Of a stretch of 64,000 nt of DNA, positions 26,387 to 34,294 are shown in pieces. The stretch's first letter is position 1. Each line of letters starts with the position of its first letter. A program made the position numbers and the translations under genes. Source of the stretch: Gemella morbillorum (GTDB taxonomy: Bacteria; Bacillota; Bacilli; Staphylococcales; Gemellaceae); assembly GCF_900476045.1 (NCBI RefSeq), contig NZ_LS483440.1:124001-188000 (forward strand), in the 5' to 3' direction. A model generated the notes under the pieces. It searched no databases. It was not told the origin of the DNA and saw only the letters and a program-made list of their open reading frames with translations.

Positions 26387-26441
26387 TTTTGGTTTTAACC
26401 TAGAGAAAGAAAACTATTTGCTACTTACAGTGATGATAAAT

Positions 26442-26475
26442 AAAAAAAGAGAGAATTCTTATTCTCTCTTTTTTT
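26442..26475. terminator. Terminator of surface protein 1
   Basis: Perfect stem AAAAAAAGAGAGAAT / ATTCTCTCTTTTTTT with a TCTT loop. The stretch 26476-26747 that follows is AT-rich and shows no gene. Confidence 0.92.
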
Positions 26476-26749
26476 ATGTTTATTAGGTAAATAATACTTT
26501 TTAAAAAAATATGTGATTATTAGAGTAATAGTGACGAATGTTGTTGCTAAAATGAAAAATATTTTTAATTATTATTTAACAGAAAATTGGAGAAAAATTA
26601 GTAAAAAAAATGAGATATTTTTTTGAAAATTAAATAATAATTTCTTTGTTGATTTATACTACAAGAATAAGGTTTTTTGTTAAGTTATAATTAAGATAAT
26701 GATATATATTTTTTATATCATAAAAAAGTGGAAAATCAAAATTAAATTC

Positions 26750-26822
26750 TTGCAAAATTATAAAAGAATATATATAATATAAAGTAAGGATTTATGCCTA
26801 AATATTTAAGGAGGATAATATA
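26750..26822 (+). promoter_or_regulatory. Promoter and leader of surface protein 2 (copy of 24190)
   Basis: TTGCAA (26750-26755), 17 bp, TATAAT (26773-26778), AAGGAGG; identical to the block before surface protein 1 and offset by exactly 2560 bp, the length of the duplicated unit. Confidence 0.75.
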
Positions 26823-29800
26823 GTGAAAAATATTACAAAAAAATATGTTCATGTATTTATGGCAGTTCTGTTAGTATTATCAGTATTTGTGCCATTTTTA
26901 AAAACTGGTAATACCGTAAAAGCAGCAGAATTACCAGCAAATAAATATAACATGACAGCGACTGTGAAAATCAATAATAATCCAATTGTAAATAATGCAA
27001 AATACGGGGAAGGAAAATTCTATATATCACCAACATATAGTTTCCCAAATGATGTAGTATTACAAAATGGAGATTATATGGTTTACCAAGTTCCAAACGA
27101 GTTTAAAATCGAAAAAGATTCAACAACTGATTTGAGAGCAGCAGATGGAACAGTAATCGCGAAATTAACAACAAATAAAGCAGCTAATACGGCAACAGTT
27201 ACAGTAACAAATCAAGACTACTTTGCTAACTTGCCAGAAGATAAACAAATTACAGCTTTATTTACTGTTGTATGGGCAGATAGTGTTAAGTTAGATACTC
27301 CATATAACATTACTTTCCCTGGGGCTGGAAACTATACTCTAACTCGTATTGTTCCAGATGATGACCCAACAGGATTTACAAAATGGGGAGTTCAAAACTC
27401 AAGTGACCCTAACTATGTAGACTGGCGTATCCGTATTAACCGTTATGCAAAACACTTTACAAATGTTAATATAGCAGATACTATCCCAGAAGGACAAGTA
27501 TTAGCTAGTGATATTACAGGATACTATTTCACTGAATGGAATAAAGCAGAAACACGTCCACTATTAGCAAAAACGGATGTAACTGTAACAGATCCAAATC
27601 ATTTTAGCATTAGACCAAACGGTGGTACGCTAGACAACAAAGGTTTATATGTAATGTATAGAACTCGTTTAACAGCACCTGTTGATAATGCTACTAAAAA
27701 AGCATTCAACAATGCTACAGCTACAACAGATCAAGGGAATTTTGATATACCAGGTTTTGCACCACTAACTACAACAGAAGGTATTGGAGCAGGTGGTAAA
27801 TCAGACGAAGTTGAATTCCAAGTTACTAAAAAACTTGAAGGTAAAGCTCTAGAAGCAGATGAATTTACTTTCCAATTAATCGCACCAGATGGAACTGTAA
27901 AAGAAGCGAAAAACGATGCTAAAGGAAAAGTAAAATTCCCAGCTGTTAAGTTCTCAAGTACTGGAACATTTAATTACCAAATCAAAGAAGTAGATGGTAA
28001 AAAAGGTGGATACACTTATGACACTAAAACTATCAACGCAACAGTTACTGTAGAAGATGTTTACGGTGTTAAAATGGCAAGTGTAAAATATGATAATAAA
28101 GAATTCAAAAATACTTATAAAGCAGCTGAAACAACAGTTCAACTAGAAGGAACAAAAGTACTGAAAAACAAAGTACTAGAAGCAGAAAAGTATGAATTCG
28201 AATTAAAAGAAAATGGTGCGCTTGTTAGCACAGCTAAGAATGATGCAGCAGGAAAAATTACATTCCCAGTAATTACATATACAGAAGCAGGGAAACACAC
28301 TTACACTATTACAGAAAAAGCAGGATCAGGGGATGATGGAGTAGCATATGACCCTAATGCTTATGAAGTTACAGTAGATGTAAAAGATAATGGTGAAGGT
28401 AAATTAGTAGCAACAGTGACAGGTTTAGACAACCTAACTTTTGTAAACGTTTATACAGCAAAACCAACAAAAGCAACTATTACAGCAACAAAAGCACTAA
28501 ACGGAAGCACATTAAAAGATGATCAATTTGAATTTGAACTAAAAGAAGGTGCTAAAGTAGTAGGAACAGCTAAAAACAAAGCAGACGGAACAATTACTTT
28601 CGAAGATATTACATATACAGAAGCAGGAGTGCATACATATACTCTAACAGAGAAAGAAGGAACAGAAGGTGGGGTTACGTACGATAAAACTTCTCACGAA
28701 GTAAAAGTAGAAGTTACTGACAATGGACAAGGTAAATTAGTAGCGGCAGTAACAGGAAATAACCCAGCATTCACAAATACATATAAAGCAGCTGAAACAA
28801 AAGCAACTATTACAGCAACAAAAGTACTAAACGGAAGCACATTAAAAGATGATCAATTTGAATTTGAACTAAAAGAGGGTGCTAAAGTAGTAGGAACAGC
28901 TAAAAACAAAGCAGACGGAACAGTTACTTTCGAAGATATTACATATACAGAAGTAGGAGTGCATACATATACTCTAACAGAGAAAGAAGGAACAGAAGGT
29001 GGGGTTACGTACGATAAAACTCCTCGTGAAGTAAAAGTAGAAGTTACTGACAATGGACAAGGTAAGTTAGTAGCGGCAGTAACAGGAAATAACCCAACAT
29101 TTACAAACATATATAAAGCAACTGAAACAAAAGCAACTATTACAGCTAAAAAAGTATTAGAAGGTAAAGCTTTAGAAGCAGACAAATATGAGTTTGAACT
29201 AAAAGAGGGTGCTAAAGTAGTAGGAACAGCTAAAAACAAAGCAGACGGAACAGTTACTTTCGAAGATATTACATATACAGAAGTAGGAGAACATGAATAC
29301 ACTGTAACAGAAAAAGCAGGAAATGAAGCAGGAGTTACATATGATTCAAAATCTTATACAGTAAAAGTAAAAGTTACTGACAACGGACAAGGACAACTTG
29401 AAGCAGCAGTAACAGATAATAACCCAACATTTACAAATACATATAAAGCGGCTGCAACAAAAGCAACTATTAAAGCTAAAAAAGTATTAGAAGGTAAAGA
29501 TTTAGAAGCAGACAAATATGAGTTTGAACTAAAAGAAGGAACTGAAGTAGTAGGAACAGCTAAAAACAAAGCAGATGGATCAATTGCTTTCGATGTAGAG
29601 TATACAAAAGCAGGAGAACATGAATACACTGTAACAGAAAAAGCAGGAAAAGAAGAAGGAATTACATATGATTCAAAATCTTATACTGTAAAAGTAAAAG
29701 TTACTGACAATGGACAAGGACAACTTGAAGCGAAAGTAACAGGAGATGGAGATAATGTGATATTTACAAATAAATATAACAAACCAGACAAACCAGCAAC

Positions 29801-29948
29801 AGAAACTCCTGATGGTTCAAATGATCCAGAACCTAAAAAAACATTACCAAATACAGGGGCTACTGATTCTCCATTATTCCCTAGCCTTTTAGGACTTGTA
29901 CTTGCAGCATTATCTATCTTCTTATATCGCACTAAAGATGCTCGATAA
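26823..29948 (+). CDS. LPxTG-anchored surface protein with isopeptide-type repeat domains (6 repeats)
   Basis: 1041 residues, paralogue of the upstream protein. The first 36 residues are identical; the adhesin-like region is similar but diverged, especially at residues about 37-75 and 235-300. Six repeat domains follow: two corresponding to repeats 1-2 of the neighbour and four of exactly 330 bp each (from 28470). Sorting signal LPNTG, hydrophobic helix, RTKDAR. Repeat number probably sets how far the adhesin head projects from the wall. GTG start with AGGAGG. Confidence 0.88.
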   Translation: MKNITKKYVHVFMAVLLVLSVFVPFLKTGNTVKAAELPANKYNMTATVKINNNPIVNNAKYGEGKFYISPTYSFPNDVVLQNGDYMVYQVPNEFKIEKDSTTDLRAADGTVIAKLTTNKAANTATVTVTNQDYFANLPEDKQITALFTVVWADSVKLDTPYNITFPGAGNYTLTRIVPDDDPTGFTKWGVQNSSDPNYVDWRIRINRYAKHFTNVNIADTIPEGQVLASDITGYYFTEWNKAETRPLLAKTDVTVTDPNHFSIRPNGGTLDNKGLYVMYRTRLTAPVDNATKKAFNNATATTDQGNFDIPGFAPLTTTEGIGAGGKSDEVEFQVTKKLEGKALEADEFTFQLIAPDGTVKEAKNDAKGKVKFPAVKFSSTGTFNYQIKEVDGKKGGYTYDTKTINATVTVEDVYGVKMASVKYDNKEFKNTYKAAETTVQLEGTKVLKNKVLEAEKYEFELKENGALVSTAKNDAAGKITFPVITYTEAGKHTYTITEKAGSGDDGVAYDPNAYEVTVDVKDNGEGKLVATVTGLDNLTFVNVYTAKPTKATITATKALNGSTLKDDQFEFELKEGAKVVGTAKNKADGTITFEDITYTEAGVHTYTLTEKEGTEGGVTYDKTSHEVKVEVTDNGQGKLVAAVTGNNPAFTNTYKAAETKATITATKVLNGSTLKDDQFEFELKEGAKVVGTAKNKADGTVTFEDITYTEVGVHTYTLTEKEGTEGGVTYDKTPREVKVEVTDNGQGKLVAAVTGNNPTFTNIYKATETKATITAKKVLEGKALEADKYEFELKEGAKVVGTAKNKADGTVTFEDITYTEVGEHEYTVTEKAGNEAGVTYDSKSYTVKVKVTDNGQGQLEAAVTDNNPTFTNTYKAAATKATIKAKKVLEGKDLEADKYEFELKEGTEVVGTAKNKADGSIAFDVEYTKAGEHEYTVTEKAGKEEGITYDSKSYTVKVKVTDNGQGQLEAKVTGDGDNVIFTNKYNKPDKPATETPDGSNDPEPKKTLPNTGATDSPLFPSLLGLVLAALSIFLYRTKDAR
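28470..29780 (+). repeat. Tandem 330-bp domain repeats inside surface protein 2
   Basis: Unit starts (AAAGCAACTATTA...) at 28470, 28800, 29130 and 29460 are exactly 330 bp apart. Units 1 and 2 differ at only a few bases. Units 3 and 4 share a different first third (LEGKxLEADKYEF instead of LNGSTLKDDQFEF). This pattern indicates recent amplification and allows copy-number change by recombination. Confidence 0.9.
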
Positions 29949-30020
29949 TCTTTTTTGATTTAGAGAAAATAATAGAAATAGTTATTTGTTAATTACAATA
30001 GTAATAAATAGTTTTAAGTA

Positions 30021-30054
30021 AAATCCGGGACATGGTAAATGTCCCGGATTTATT
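30021..30054. terminator. Terminator after surface protein 2
   Basis: Perfect 13-bp stem AAATCCGGGACAT / ATGTCCCGGATTT followed by a T-rich stretch; also suited to the convergent locus on the minus strand. Confidence 0.92.
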
Positions 30055-30978
30055 TTATAAATCTAAAATTTTTTTGTATGTGTTTATATCGGGTTCTTTT
30101 CTTTCTATGCACCAATTTTTTATAATGATTTTTAATTCGTTCTTATCTTGAACAAGTGTTTGGTAGAGTGCATCATCTTTTGCTATTTCAAAAAAGTAGC
30201 CAGAAATGTTATGGGATGCATCTTTATTGAATAGACGGGCAAAAAGACCATTTGGTACATAATTTGGTATGCATTGAATATAATTACTTTCTGAGGCTGT
30301 GTTATCATTTTCAAACCAGAGGGTAATAAAGGTAAATTGATCTTTTATTATACCTCTTTCTGGGTTATCAAGAGTAGCAATAGAATTTTCAATAGTCTTC
30401 CAATCGTATAAAGTATCTCCTATACTTTCGGTACTATATTTTAATATGTCAAGATTTTTACAAATAATCTCACCAGTAGCTAGATTATAAACTCCCATAC
30501 CATATTGTTCGGCAGTGTTTTTTAAAAATTTTAATACTTCAGTTGCCACATTGTATGAAAATGCACAATATACTCCATTTTTCCCAAAGCTGTAATCTGT
30601 CTAATATAAATATCGATTTTTATAAATCATATAGGTGTTTTCGTCGAATAGTATATCTGCGATTTTATGACCGTAAGCAATTAAAGCCTCGGACAAATTT
30701 CTATTTTTCAACAAAAACATTTTCATAAATAATTTATGAATATCAACAGTTTCTTTATTAAGAATTGTAAAATAGGCATCTTCCAAGTTTTCAAAATATT
30801 GATAAAAGCTACCTCTAGCTATTCCTGCTTTTTCAACTATTTCTTTAACGTTTACCTTTTGAAATGGCTTGGCTTCGAACGCTTCTTTAAATACAAAAAT
30901 TATTTTTTCTTGTTTTTCCTTTGTGAGATTATAAAAAACTTCTTTAGGAATTTTTTCCTCCATGTGATATGGTGTCAT
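30055..30978 (-). pseudogene. TetR-family regulator remnant joined in frame, across a TAG, to part of another protein
   Basis: Codons 1-125 (30978-30604) encode a TetR N-terminal helix-turn-helix (KEIVEKAGIARGSFYQYFENLEDAY) that stops early at TAG (30603-30601), whereas TetR proteins usually have 180-200 residues. The same frame then stays open for 181 more codons to 30055 (SFGKNGVYCAFSYN..., GMGVYNLATGEI). That part resembles the C-terminal portion of a small protein family I know only as hypothetical. The only starts after the TAG (for example GTG 30549) lack a Shine-Dalgarno. Either a nonsense mutation split one long gene or a deletion fused two fragments; I favour the second. Confidence 0.6.
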
Positions 30979-31134
30979 TTGTTAAGGGAATCAATTTTAT
31001 TAATATATGTTCTTCTTATCTTTTTGGTAATGTGAAAAATAAATAAGCCCTATATTCTAATATAACGTTTTTTATAGTTATACGATAAATAGGGCTTATT
31101 TTAAGTTGTGAAGGTAAATAAATTATTTTAAGAA

Positions 31135-31338
31135 TTATTCTTCGTCTTTTTTAACTACATTTTTAACGCCTTTGATAGCTCCTTCTACAGCATCTTTAGC
31201 ATCTACGATAACCTCTTTAACTTTTGAAGTAACTTTTTCTGCAGTTCCTTCTTTTTCTAGTTTTTCATCACCAGTTAATTTTCCTACACCTTCTTTAACT
31301 GATCCTTTAGCTTGATCTAATTTTTCTTCTATTGACAT
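31135..31338 (-). CDS. CsbD-family stress protein (copy 2)
   Basis: 67 residues, [31 protein letters not shown]..., the CsbD-like pattern of a small, charged, helical general-stress protein. It differs from the upstream copy at only three residues (A/T at 10, K/E near 58 and the last residue). AGGAGGT precedes the ATG. Part of the stress cluster 31135-32120. Molecular role of CsbD proteins is unknown. Confidence 0.9.
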   Translation of the reverse strand: MSIEEKLDQAKGSVKEGVGKLTGDEKLEKEGTAEKVTSKVKEVIVDAKDAVEGAIKGVKNVVKKDEE

Positions 31339-31361
31339 AACAATACCTCCTGTTATAAAAA

Positions 31362-31565
31362 TTATTTTTCGTCTTTTTTAACTACATTTTTAACGCCTTC
31401 GATAGCTCCTTCTACAGCATCTTTAGCATCTACGATAACCTCTTTAACTTTTGAAGTAACTTTTTCTGCAGTTCCTTCTTTTTCTAGTTTTTCATCACCA
31501 GTTAATTTTCCTACACCTTCTTTAACTGATCCTTTAGTTTGATCTAATTTTTCTTCTATTGACAT
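31362..31565 (-). CDS. CsbD-family stress protein (copy 1)
   Basis: 67 residues, almost identical to the next gene, 23 bp apart with the same AGGAGGT leader; a recent tandem duplication. The near identity at DNA level extends through the intergenic leader. Both belong to one transcript with the 56-residue protein and perhaps the GlsB-type gene. Confidence 0.9.
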   Translation of the reverse strand: MSIEEKLDQTKGSVKEGVGKLTGDEKLEKEGTAEKVTSKVKEVIVDAKDAVEGAIEGVKNVVKKDEK

Positions 31566-31588
31566 AATAATACCTCCTGTTATAAAAG

Positions 31589-31759
31589 TTATTCTTTGTT
31601 ATAACCAAATATTTCTTTTACTTCTTCTATAGCATTTTTTACTGCTTCTCTCGCTTCATCGGCAATTTCTTTGATTTCTTCATCTGATTTTTTTTCATCA
31701 ACTTTAGATAAATATTTATTTTTTCCTGCCGATATACTAGAATCTGGCGTTAGCACCAT
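31589..31759 (-). CDS. 56-residue charged helical protein in the stress cluster
   Basis: Starts [17 protein letters not shown] and ends [11 protein letters not shown], with [20 protein letters not shown] in between: a soluble amphipathic helix. AAGGAGGTATTTTAC precedes the ATG, 23 bp upstream of the first CsbD gene. The end [10 protein letters not shown] resembles the [10 protein letters not shown] end of the CsbD neighbours, so it may be a diverged relative. Function unknown. Confidence 0.7.
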   Translation of the reverse strand: MVLTPDSSISAGKNKYLSKVDEKKSDEEIKEIADEAREAVKNAIEEVKEIFGYNKE

Positions 31760-31880
31760 GTAAAATACCTCCTTTCACATAAAAATAGTAGTTTAAAAAA
31801 ACGGTAATTAGTATGATTAGTGATATACTAAACCAACCTATTTAATTAATTTTAAATCGTACTATTTTTGAAAAGGCTAT

Positions 31881-32120
31881 TTATTCTTTTTTACCAAAAA
31901 AGAATGATACAACAGCAATAACAATAACTGCACCTAGGATAGAAGGAACTAATGCCATTCCAGCTAACTTAGGTCCCCATGAACCAAATAGTGCTTGTCC
32001 CACAGAAGAACCTACTAATCCTGCAATGATGTTTGCAATGATACCCATTGCTCCACCTTTTTTAGTAATCCCTCCTGCAATAAAACCTATAAACCCTCCT
32101 ACAATAATTGACCAAATCAT
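31881..32120 (-). CDS. GlsB/YeaQ/YmgE-family membrane stress protein
   Basis: 79 residues, three hydrophobic segments, MIWSIIVGGFIGFIAGGITKKGGAMGIIANIIAGLVGSSVG: the glycine-rich transglycosylase-associated (YeaQ/GlsB) pattern. In staphylococci and enterococci GlsB anchors Asp23-type stress proteins; no asp23 gene is seen here. GGAGT precedes the ATG. Confidence 0.9.
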   Translation of the reverse strand: MIWSIIVGGFIGFIAGGITKKGGAMGIIANIIAGLVGSSVGQALFGSWGPKLAGMALVPSILGAVIVIAVVSFFFGKKE

Positions 32121-32359
32121 ATTTTTACTCCTTTCCCGTTTATTTAGACATTTATTATCTTAGTCGTTAGAATTAGACATAATAAGTAAATATCTATCTA
32201 CTATTACTGTATATCAATAAATGTTCAAAGTCAAAGAAAACGCTCGCAAAAAATATTTAGTCTTTATATACAACAAATTTTTAAAATTACAGTCGAGTTT
32301 TTTTAAGATCCTTTATAAATAAAATCATTAAGTATATTTAATTTGTAGATTATTTATAA

Positions 32360-32424
32360 AAAAGTCCACCGACAATTTCGGTGGGCTTTTGGGGTCACTT
32401 TGGAGACAATCCAAAGTGTTTTTT
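32360..32424 (+). terminator. Two tandem orphan terminators
   Basis: First AAAAGTCCACCGA / TCGGTGGGCTTTT (32360-32390), then CACTTTGGA-GACAA-TCCAAAGTG (32396-32418) followed by TTTTTT. No plus-strand gene lies upstream, so they look like leftovers of a lost gene. The rest of 32121-32553 shows no gene. Confidence 0.75.
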
Positions 32425-32553
32425 ATTGTTTTTAGTCTATATATAACTTTATAAATACTATTAAAATAGGGTTTCTTAGGTTAAGTTACCTTTTTAGTTA
32501 TAACTAAAATAAAACCCCTTATAAATTAGGAGTTTTATATATCTCACTATGTT

Positions 32554-32686
32554 AGCAGTTAGAACTAATAATCTTTTCCTCGCGTTGCTCGTTAAGATTA
32601 AAGTTCTTGTTGCATACGCTGTATCTAAGAATTATGTCGTCGTTATACTCCTAATAATTCTAAGTTACACCGCATTATTCCCACTC
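32554..32686 (+). repeat. Structured direct repeat, copy A (ends in att core)
   Basis: About 132 bp repeated at 33284-33415 with roughly ten differences. It folds into two successive hairpins: AGAACT/AGTTCT with inner ATCTT/AAGAT, then AGAATTAT/ATAATTCT. The copy ends with the att core TTATTCCCACTC. Confidence 0.85.
32675..32686 (+). other. att core, outer left copy
   Basis: TTATTCCCACTC, identical to the end of guaA. The first GGCAGGG of the paired motif lies 66 bp to its right. Confidence 0.7.
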
Positions 32687-32752
32687 AAATGTAACAAAAT
32701 ATAATCTTAACTATTGATATTATAGTGTTTTGAAACTAATTTTTTTTGTTTT

Positions 32753-32771
32753 GGCAGGGGAAATGGCAGGG
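32753..32771 (+). promoter_or_regulatory. Paired GGCAGGG motifs, left arm
   Basis: GGCAGGG at 32753-32759 and 32765-32771, starts 12 bp apart. The same pair with the same spacing and strand lies at 51102-51120 near the other end. They resemble arm-type integrase or excisionase sites. Confidence 0.5.
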
Positions 32772-32827
32772 TATAAAAAGTATAATTATTTAGTAAAAAG
32801 TGTTGATATATTAGTATTTATAAATAG

Positions 32828-32856
32828 TTGATTATGATAATTTAATTTGATATAAT
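32828..32856 (+). promoter_or_regulatory. Promoter of the type I toxin mRNA
   Basis: TTGATT (32828-32833), 17 bp, TATAAT (32851-32856); predicted transcript start near 32863. Confidence 0.75.
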
Positions 32857-32935
32857 CAAAACTGGAGAGAGAAGTTAGTCGTAACAATACGGCGATAAAG
32901 ATGGTGGCTACTTCAATACGAAAGGGGATGGTGCT

Positions 32936-33016
32936 ATGCTCGCATACACTAAAATCTGGACGAAAGGAGTAGCGAGTTGTCAGCTTACGAAATTGTACAG
33001 ACGATTATTGGAATAA
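32936..33016 (+). CDS. Possible 26-residue leader peptide overlapping the toxin start
   Basis: ATG at 32936 opens MLAYTKIWTKGVASCQLTKL and stops at 33014-33016, overlapping the first 40 nt of the toxin gene in another frame. AAAGGGG lies 9 nt upstream. Its translation could open or block the toxin ribosome binding site. No homology is claimed; it may be spurious. Confidence 0.3.
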   Translation: MLAYTKIWTKGVASCQLTKLYRRLLE

Positions 33017-33081
33017 ATCTATTGATTGTTTCAGTAGTTAGTGCATGTATTGTAGCATTGAAAAAAGACAATAAAAAATAA
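32977..33081 (+). CDS. Small hydrophobic type I toxin (holin-like/Fst-like), 34 residues
   Basis: TTG start with GAAAGGAG 7 nt upstream. The protein reads (M)SAYEIVQTIIGINLLIV, continues as one membrane helix and ends ALKKDNKK. A short polar N-terminus, a single transmembrane helix and a lysine-rich tail match the Hol_Tox/Fst class of membrane-acting type I toxins. The mRNA has a 5' segment complementary to its own 3' end, and an antisense RNA overlaps the 3' end. In the ORF-free region between two att copies, it would act as an addiction module for the element. Confidence 0.75.
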   Translation: MSAYEIVQTIIGINLLIVSVVSACIVALKKDNKK

Positions 33082-33170
33082 CCATCTTTACGCTTTGGCT
33101 TAGGGTAAGATAGTTATTTAATAATTACATATTCGAGCCACCGTCTTTAAAACGGCTCTCTCTTTTTTAT
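33068..33170 (-). ncRNA. Antisense RNA antitoxin of the type I system
   Basis: Minus-strand promoter TTGATT, 17 bp, TGC-TAAAAT (-10 at plus 33182-33177), giving a start near 33170. The transcript would run through the complement of the toxin mRNA terminator and the end of the toxin gene. It would stop at the hairpin ATAAC-c-ATCTT...AAGAT-a-GTTAT (33078-33117), followed on this strand by TTTTTTATT. Length about 100 nt. This is the standard layout of a type I antitoxin overlapping the toxin 3' end. Confidence 0.65.
33135..33166 (+). terminator. Terminator of the toxin mRNA
   Basis: GAG-cca-CCGT (33135-33144) pairs with ACGGCTC (33152-33158) around CTTTAAA, followed by TCTTTTTT. Part of this stem (33136-33149) can alternatively pair with the mRNA 5' region 32896-32909. 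Confidence 0.75.
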
Positions 33171-33283
33171 ATTTATATTTTAGCATAGATAAGGAAAAAA
33201 ATCAAAGATTTTAATAAAAAGACCCCACCAATAATTTTTGGTGGAGATTAAACTAGTTTTTAGTATAGATACTTTGATGTATG

Positions 33284-33415
33284 AGCAGTTAGAACTAATA
33301 ATCTTTTCCTCACTTTGTTCGTTAAGATTAAAGTTCTTGTTGCATACGCTGTATCTAAGAATTATGTCGTTGTTATACTCCTAATAATTCTAAGTTACAC
33401 CGTTTATTCCCACTC
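33284..33415 (+). repeat. Structured direct repeat, copy B (ends in att core)
   Basis: Second copy of the 32554 repeat, offset 730 bp with a 1-nt gap near the end. Preceded by a CCACCA/TGGTGG hairpin (about 33224-33244) that parallels the terminator before copy A. Ends in TTATTCCCACTC (33404-33415). Confidence 0.85.
33404..33415 (+). other. att core, inner copy
   Basis: TTATTCCCACTC, third copy in the window. With the copy at 32675 it brackets the toxin-antitoxin locus, suggesting two elements in tandem or a remnant of an earlier insertion. Confidence 0.65.
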
Positions 33416-33494
33416 GATATGTCCATTGATATTGTTTTTTATAAATGGCATAAAATCAAGGTTTTTGTTATCTGATTTAGCCTTATTATCTAGT

Positions 33495-33650
33495 TTATTT
33501 CTGTTTATCCGATTTTTTGCAAGCATATTTTTTAAACTTTCTCTGAAGATATTTTTCATGCTCGGTTATCTTCCAGTAGGTTTTATAGATTTCTTCACTG
33601 ACCTTAACCTCTTTTCCTTTGACATAAAGGTAGTAATCCTTTTTATCCAT
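33495..33650 (-). pseudogene. Short conjugative-element regulatory protein, probably truncated
   Basis: 51 residues, MDKKDYYLYVKGKEVKVSEE then IYKTYWKITEHEKYLQRK, ending KKSDKQK. The opening resembles the N-terminus of sigma-70-like regulators of Tn916/Tn1549-type conjugative transposons, which are usually well over 100 residues. GGAGGATTACACA precedes the ATG. It lies beside the inner att core and other element debris, so a remnant is likely. Confidence 0.5.
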
Positions 33651-33791
33651 TGTGTAATCCTCCTTTTTCTGCTCTCTGTTTTTGCTTTTGAGAATAAAAA
33701 AGGAGGACTTCTACACTTTGACGTAAAAAATCCTCTTGAATAATTTTCTGTTTTATATCTATGTTTTATTTTTTGAGTTTCAAATATAATA

Positions 33792-33815
33792 ATGGAGATG
33801 GCAATTTTGACATCT
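33792..33815. terminator. Terminator of the marR-like gene
   Basis: GGAGATG-N10-CATCTCC hairpin downstream of the minus-strand MarR gene. Confidence 0.6.
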
Positions 33816-33838
33816 CCGTAAATTATAAATAATATTTC

Positions 33839-34282
33839 TTATTCTTCATTTAGGCTAACGAGAAAATGTTTAAATTGTTCTTCATCGTTATCTAACTTTC
33901 CAAAAAAAAATTCATCAATTTGCTCAATTAGCGGAACAGCTTTTTGTAATATTTCTTCTCCCTTTTTATTCAAAGTAACAGCTTTTGCTCTTGTATCCCT
34001 TGAATGTTCTTTTCTTTTCACAAAGTTATGTTTTTCCAATAAACTCAATATTTGAGATACGGTCATAACATCTATCCCTGAGAGTTTTGAAATCATAACC
34101 TGTGTAACTTCATTTCCATTTTGCGATAGATATGCAAGAGAAGCTAAAACAACAAATTGAGGGTGTGTCAAATTCATTTTCTTTAACTCCTGTTTTATCA
34201 TAAGATGCCATTTATTGTACACCCTCATGAATAACAATCCTGTTGATTTTTCTGAATTATTTTTATATTTTGATGTAAACAA
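33839..34282 (-). CDS. MarR-family transcriptional regulator
   Basis: 147 residues with the winged helix of MarR proteins: LTHPQFVVLASLAYLSQ, VTQVMISKLSGIDVMTVSQILSLLEKHNFVKRK and the wing DTRAKAVTLNKKGEEIL. Starts at TTG (34282) with AAGGTG upstream, 12 bp after the SRPBCC gene, so the two form one operon; it probably represses that operon. Likely imported with the surrounding element fragments. Confidence 0.88.
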   Translation of the reverse strand: MFTSKYKNNSEKSTGLLFMRVYNKWHLMIKQELKKMNLTHPQFVVLASLAYLSQNGNEVTQVMISKLSGIDVMTVSQILSLLEKHNFVKRKEHSRDTRAKAVTLNKKGEEILQKAVPLIEQIDEFFFGKLDNDEEQFKHFLVSLNEE

Positions 34283-34294
34283 ACAGCAATCACC

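Noticed and set aside
28853-29629. Minus-strand Ser/Val-rich ORFs inside surface protein 2
   Set aside because: Same shadow repeated with the 330-bp unit, so only a by-product of the tandem repeats.
33315-33743. Plus-strand 142-codon hydrophobic ORF
   Set aside because: Runs through the structured repeat, the att core and antisense to the sigma-like fragment; no ribosome binding site. The reading frame spans unrelated modules.
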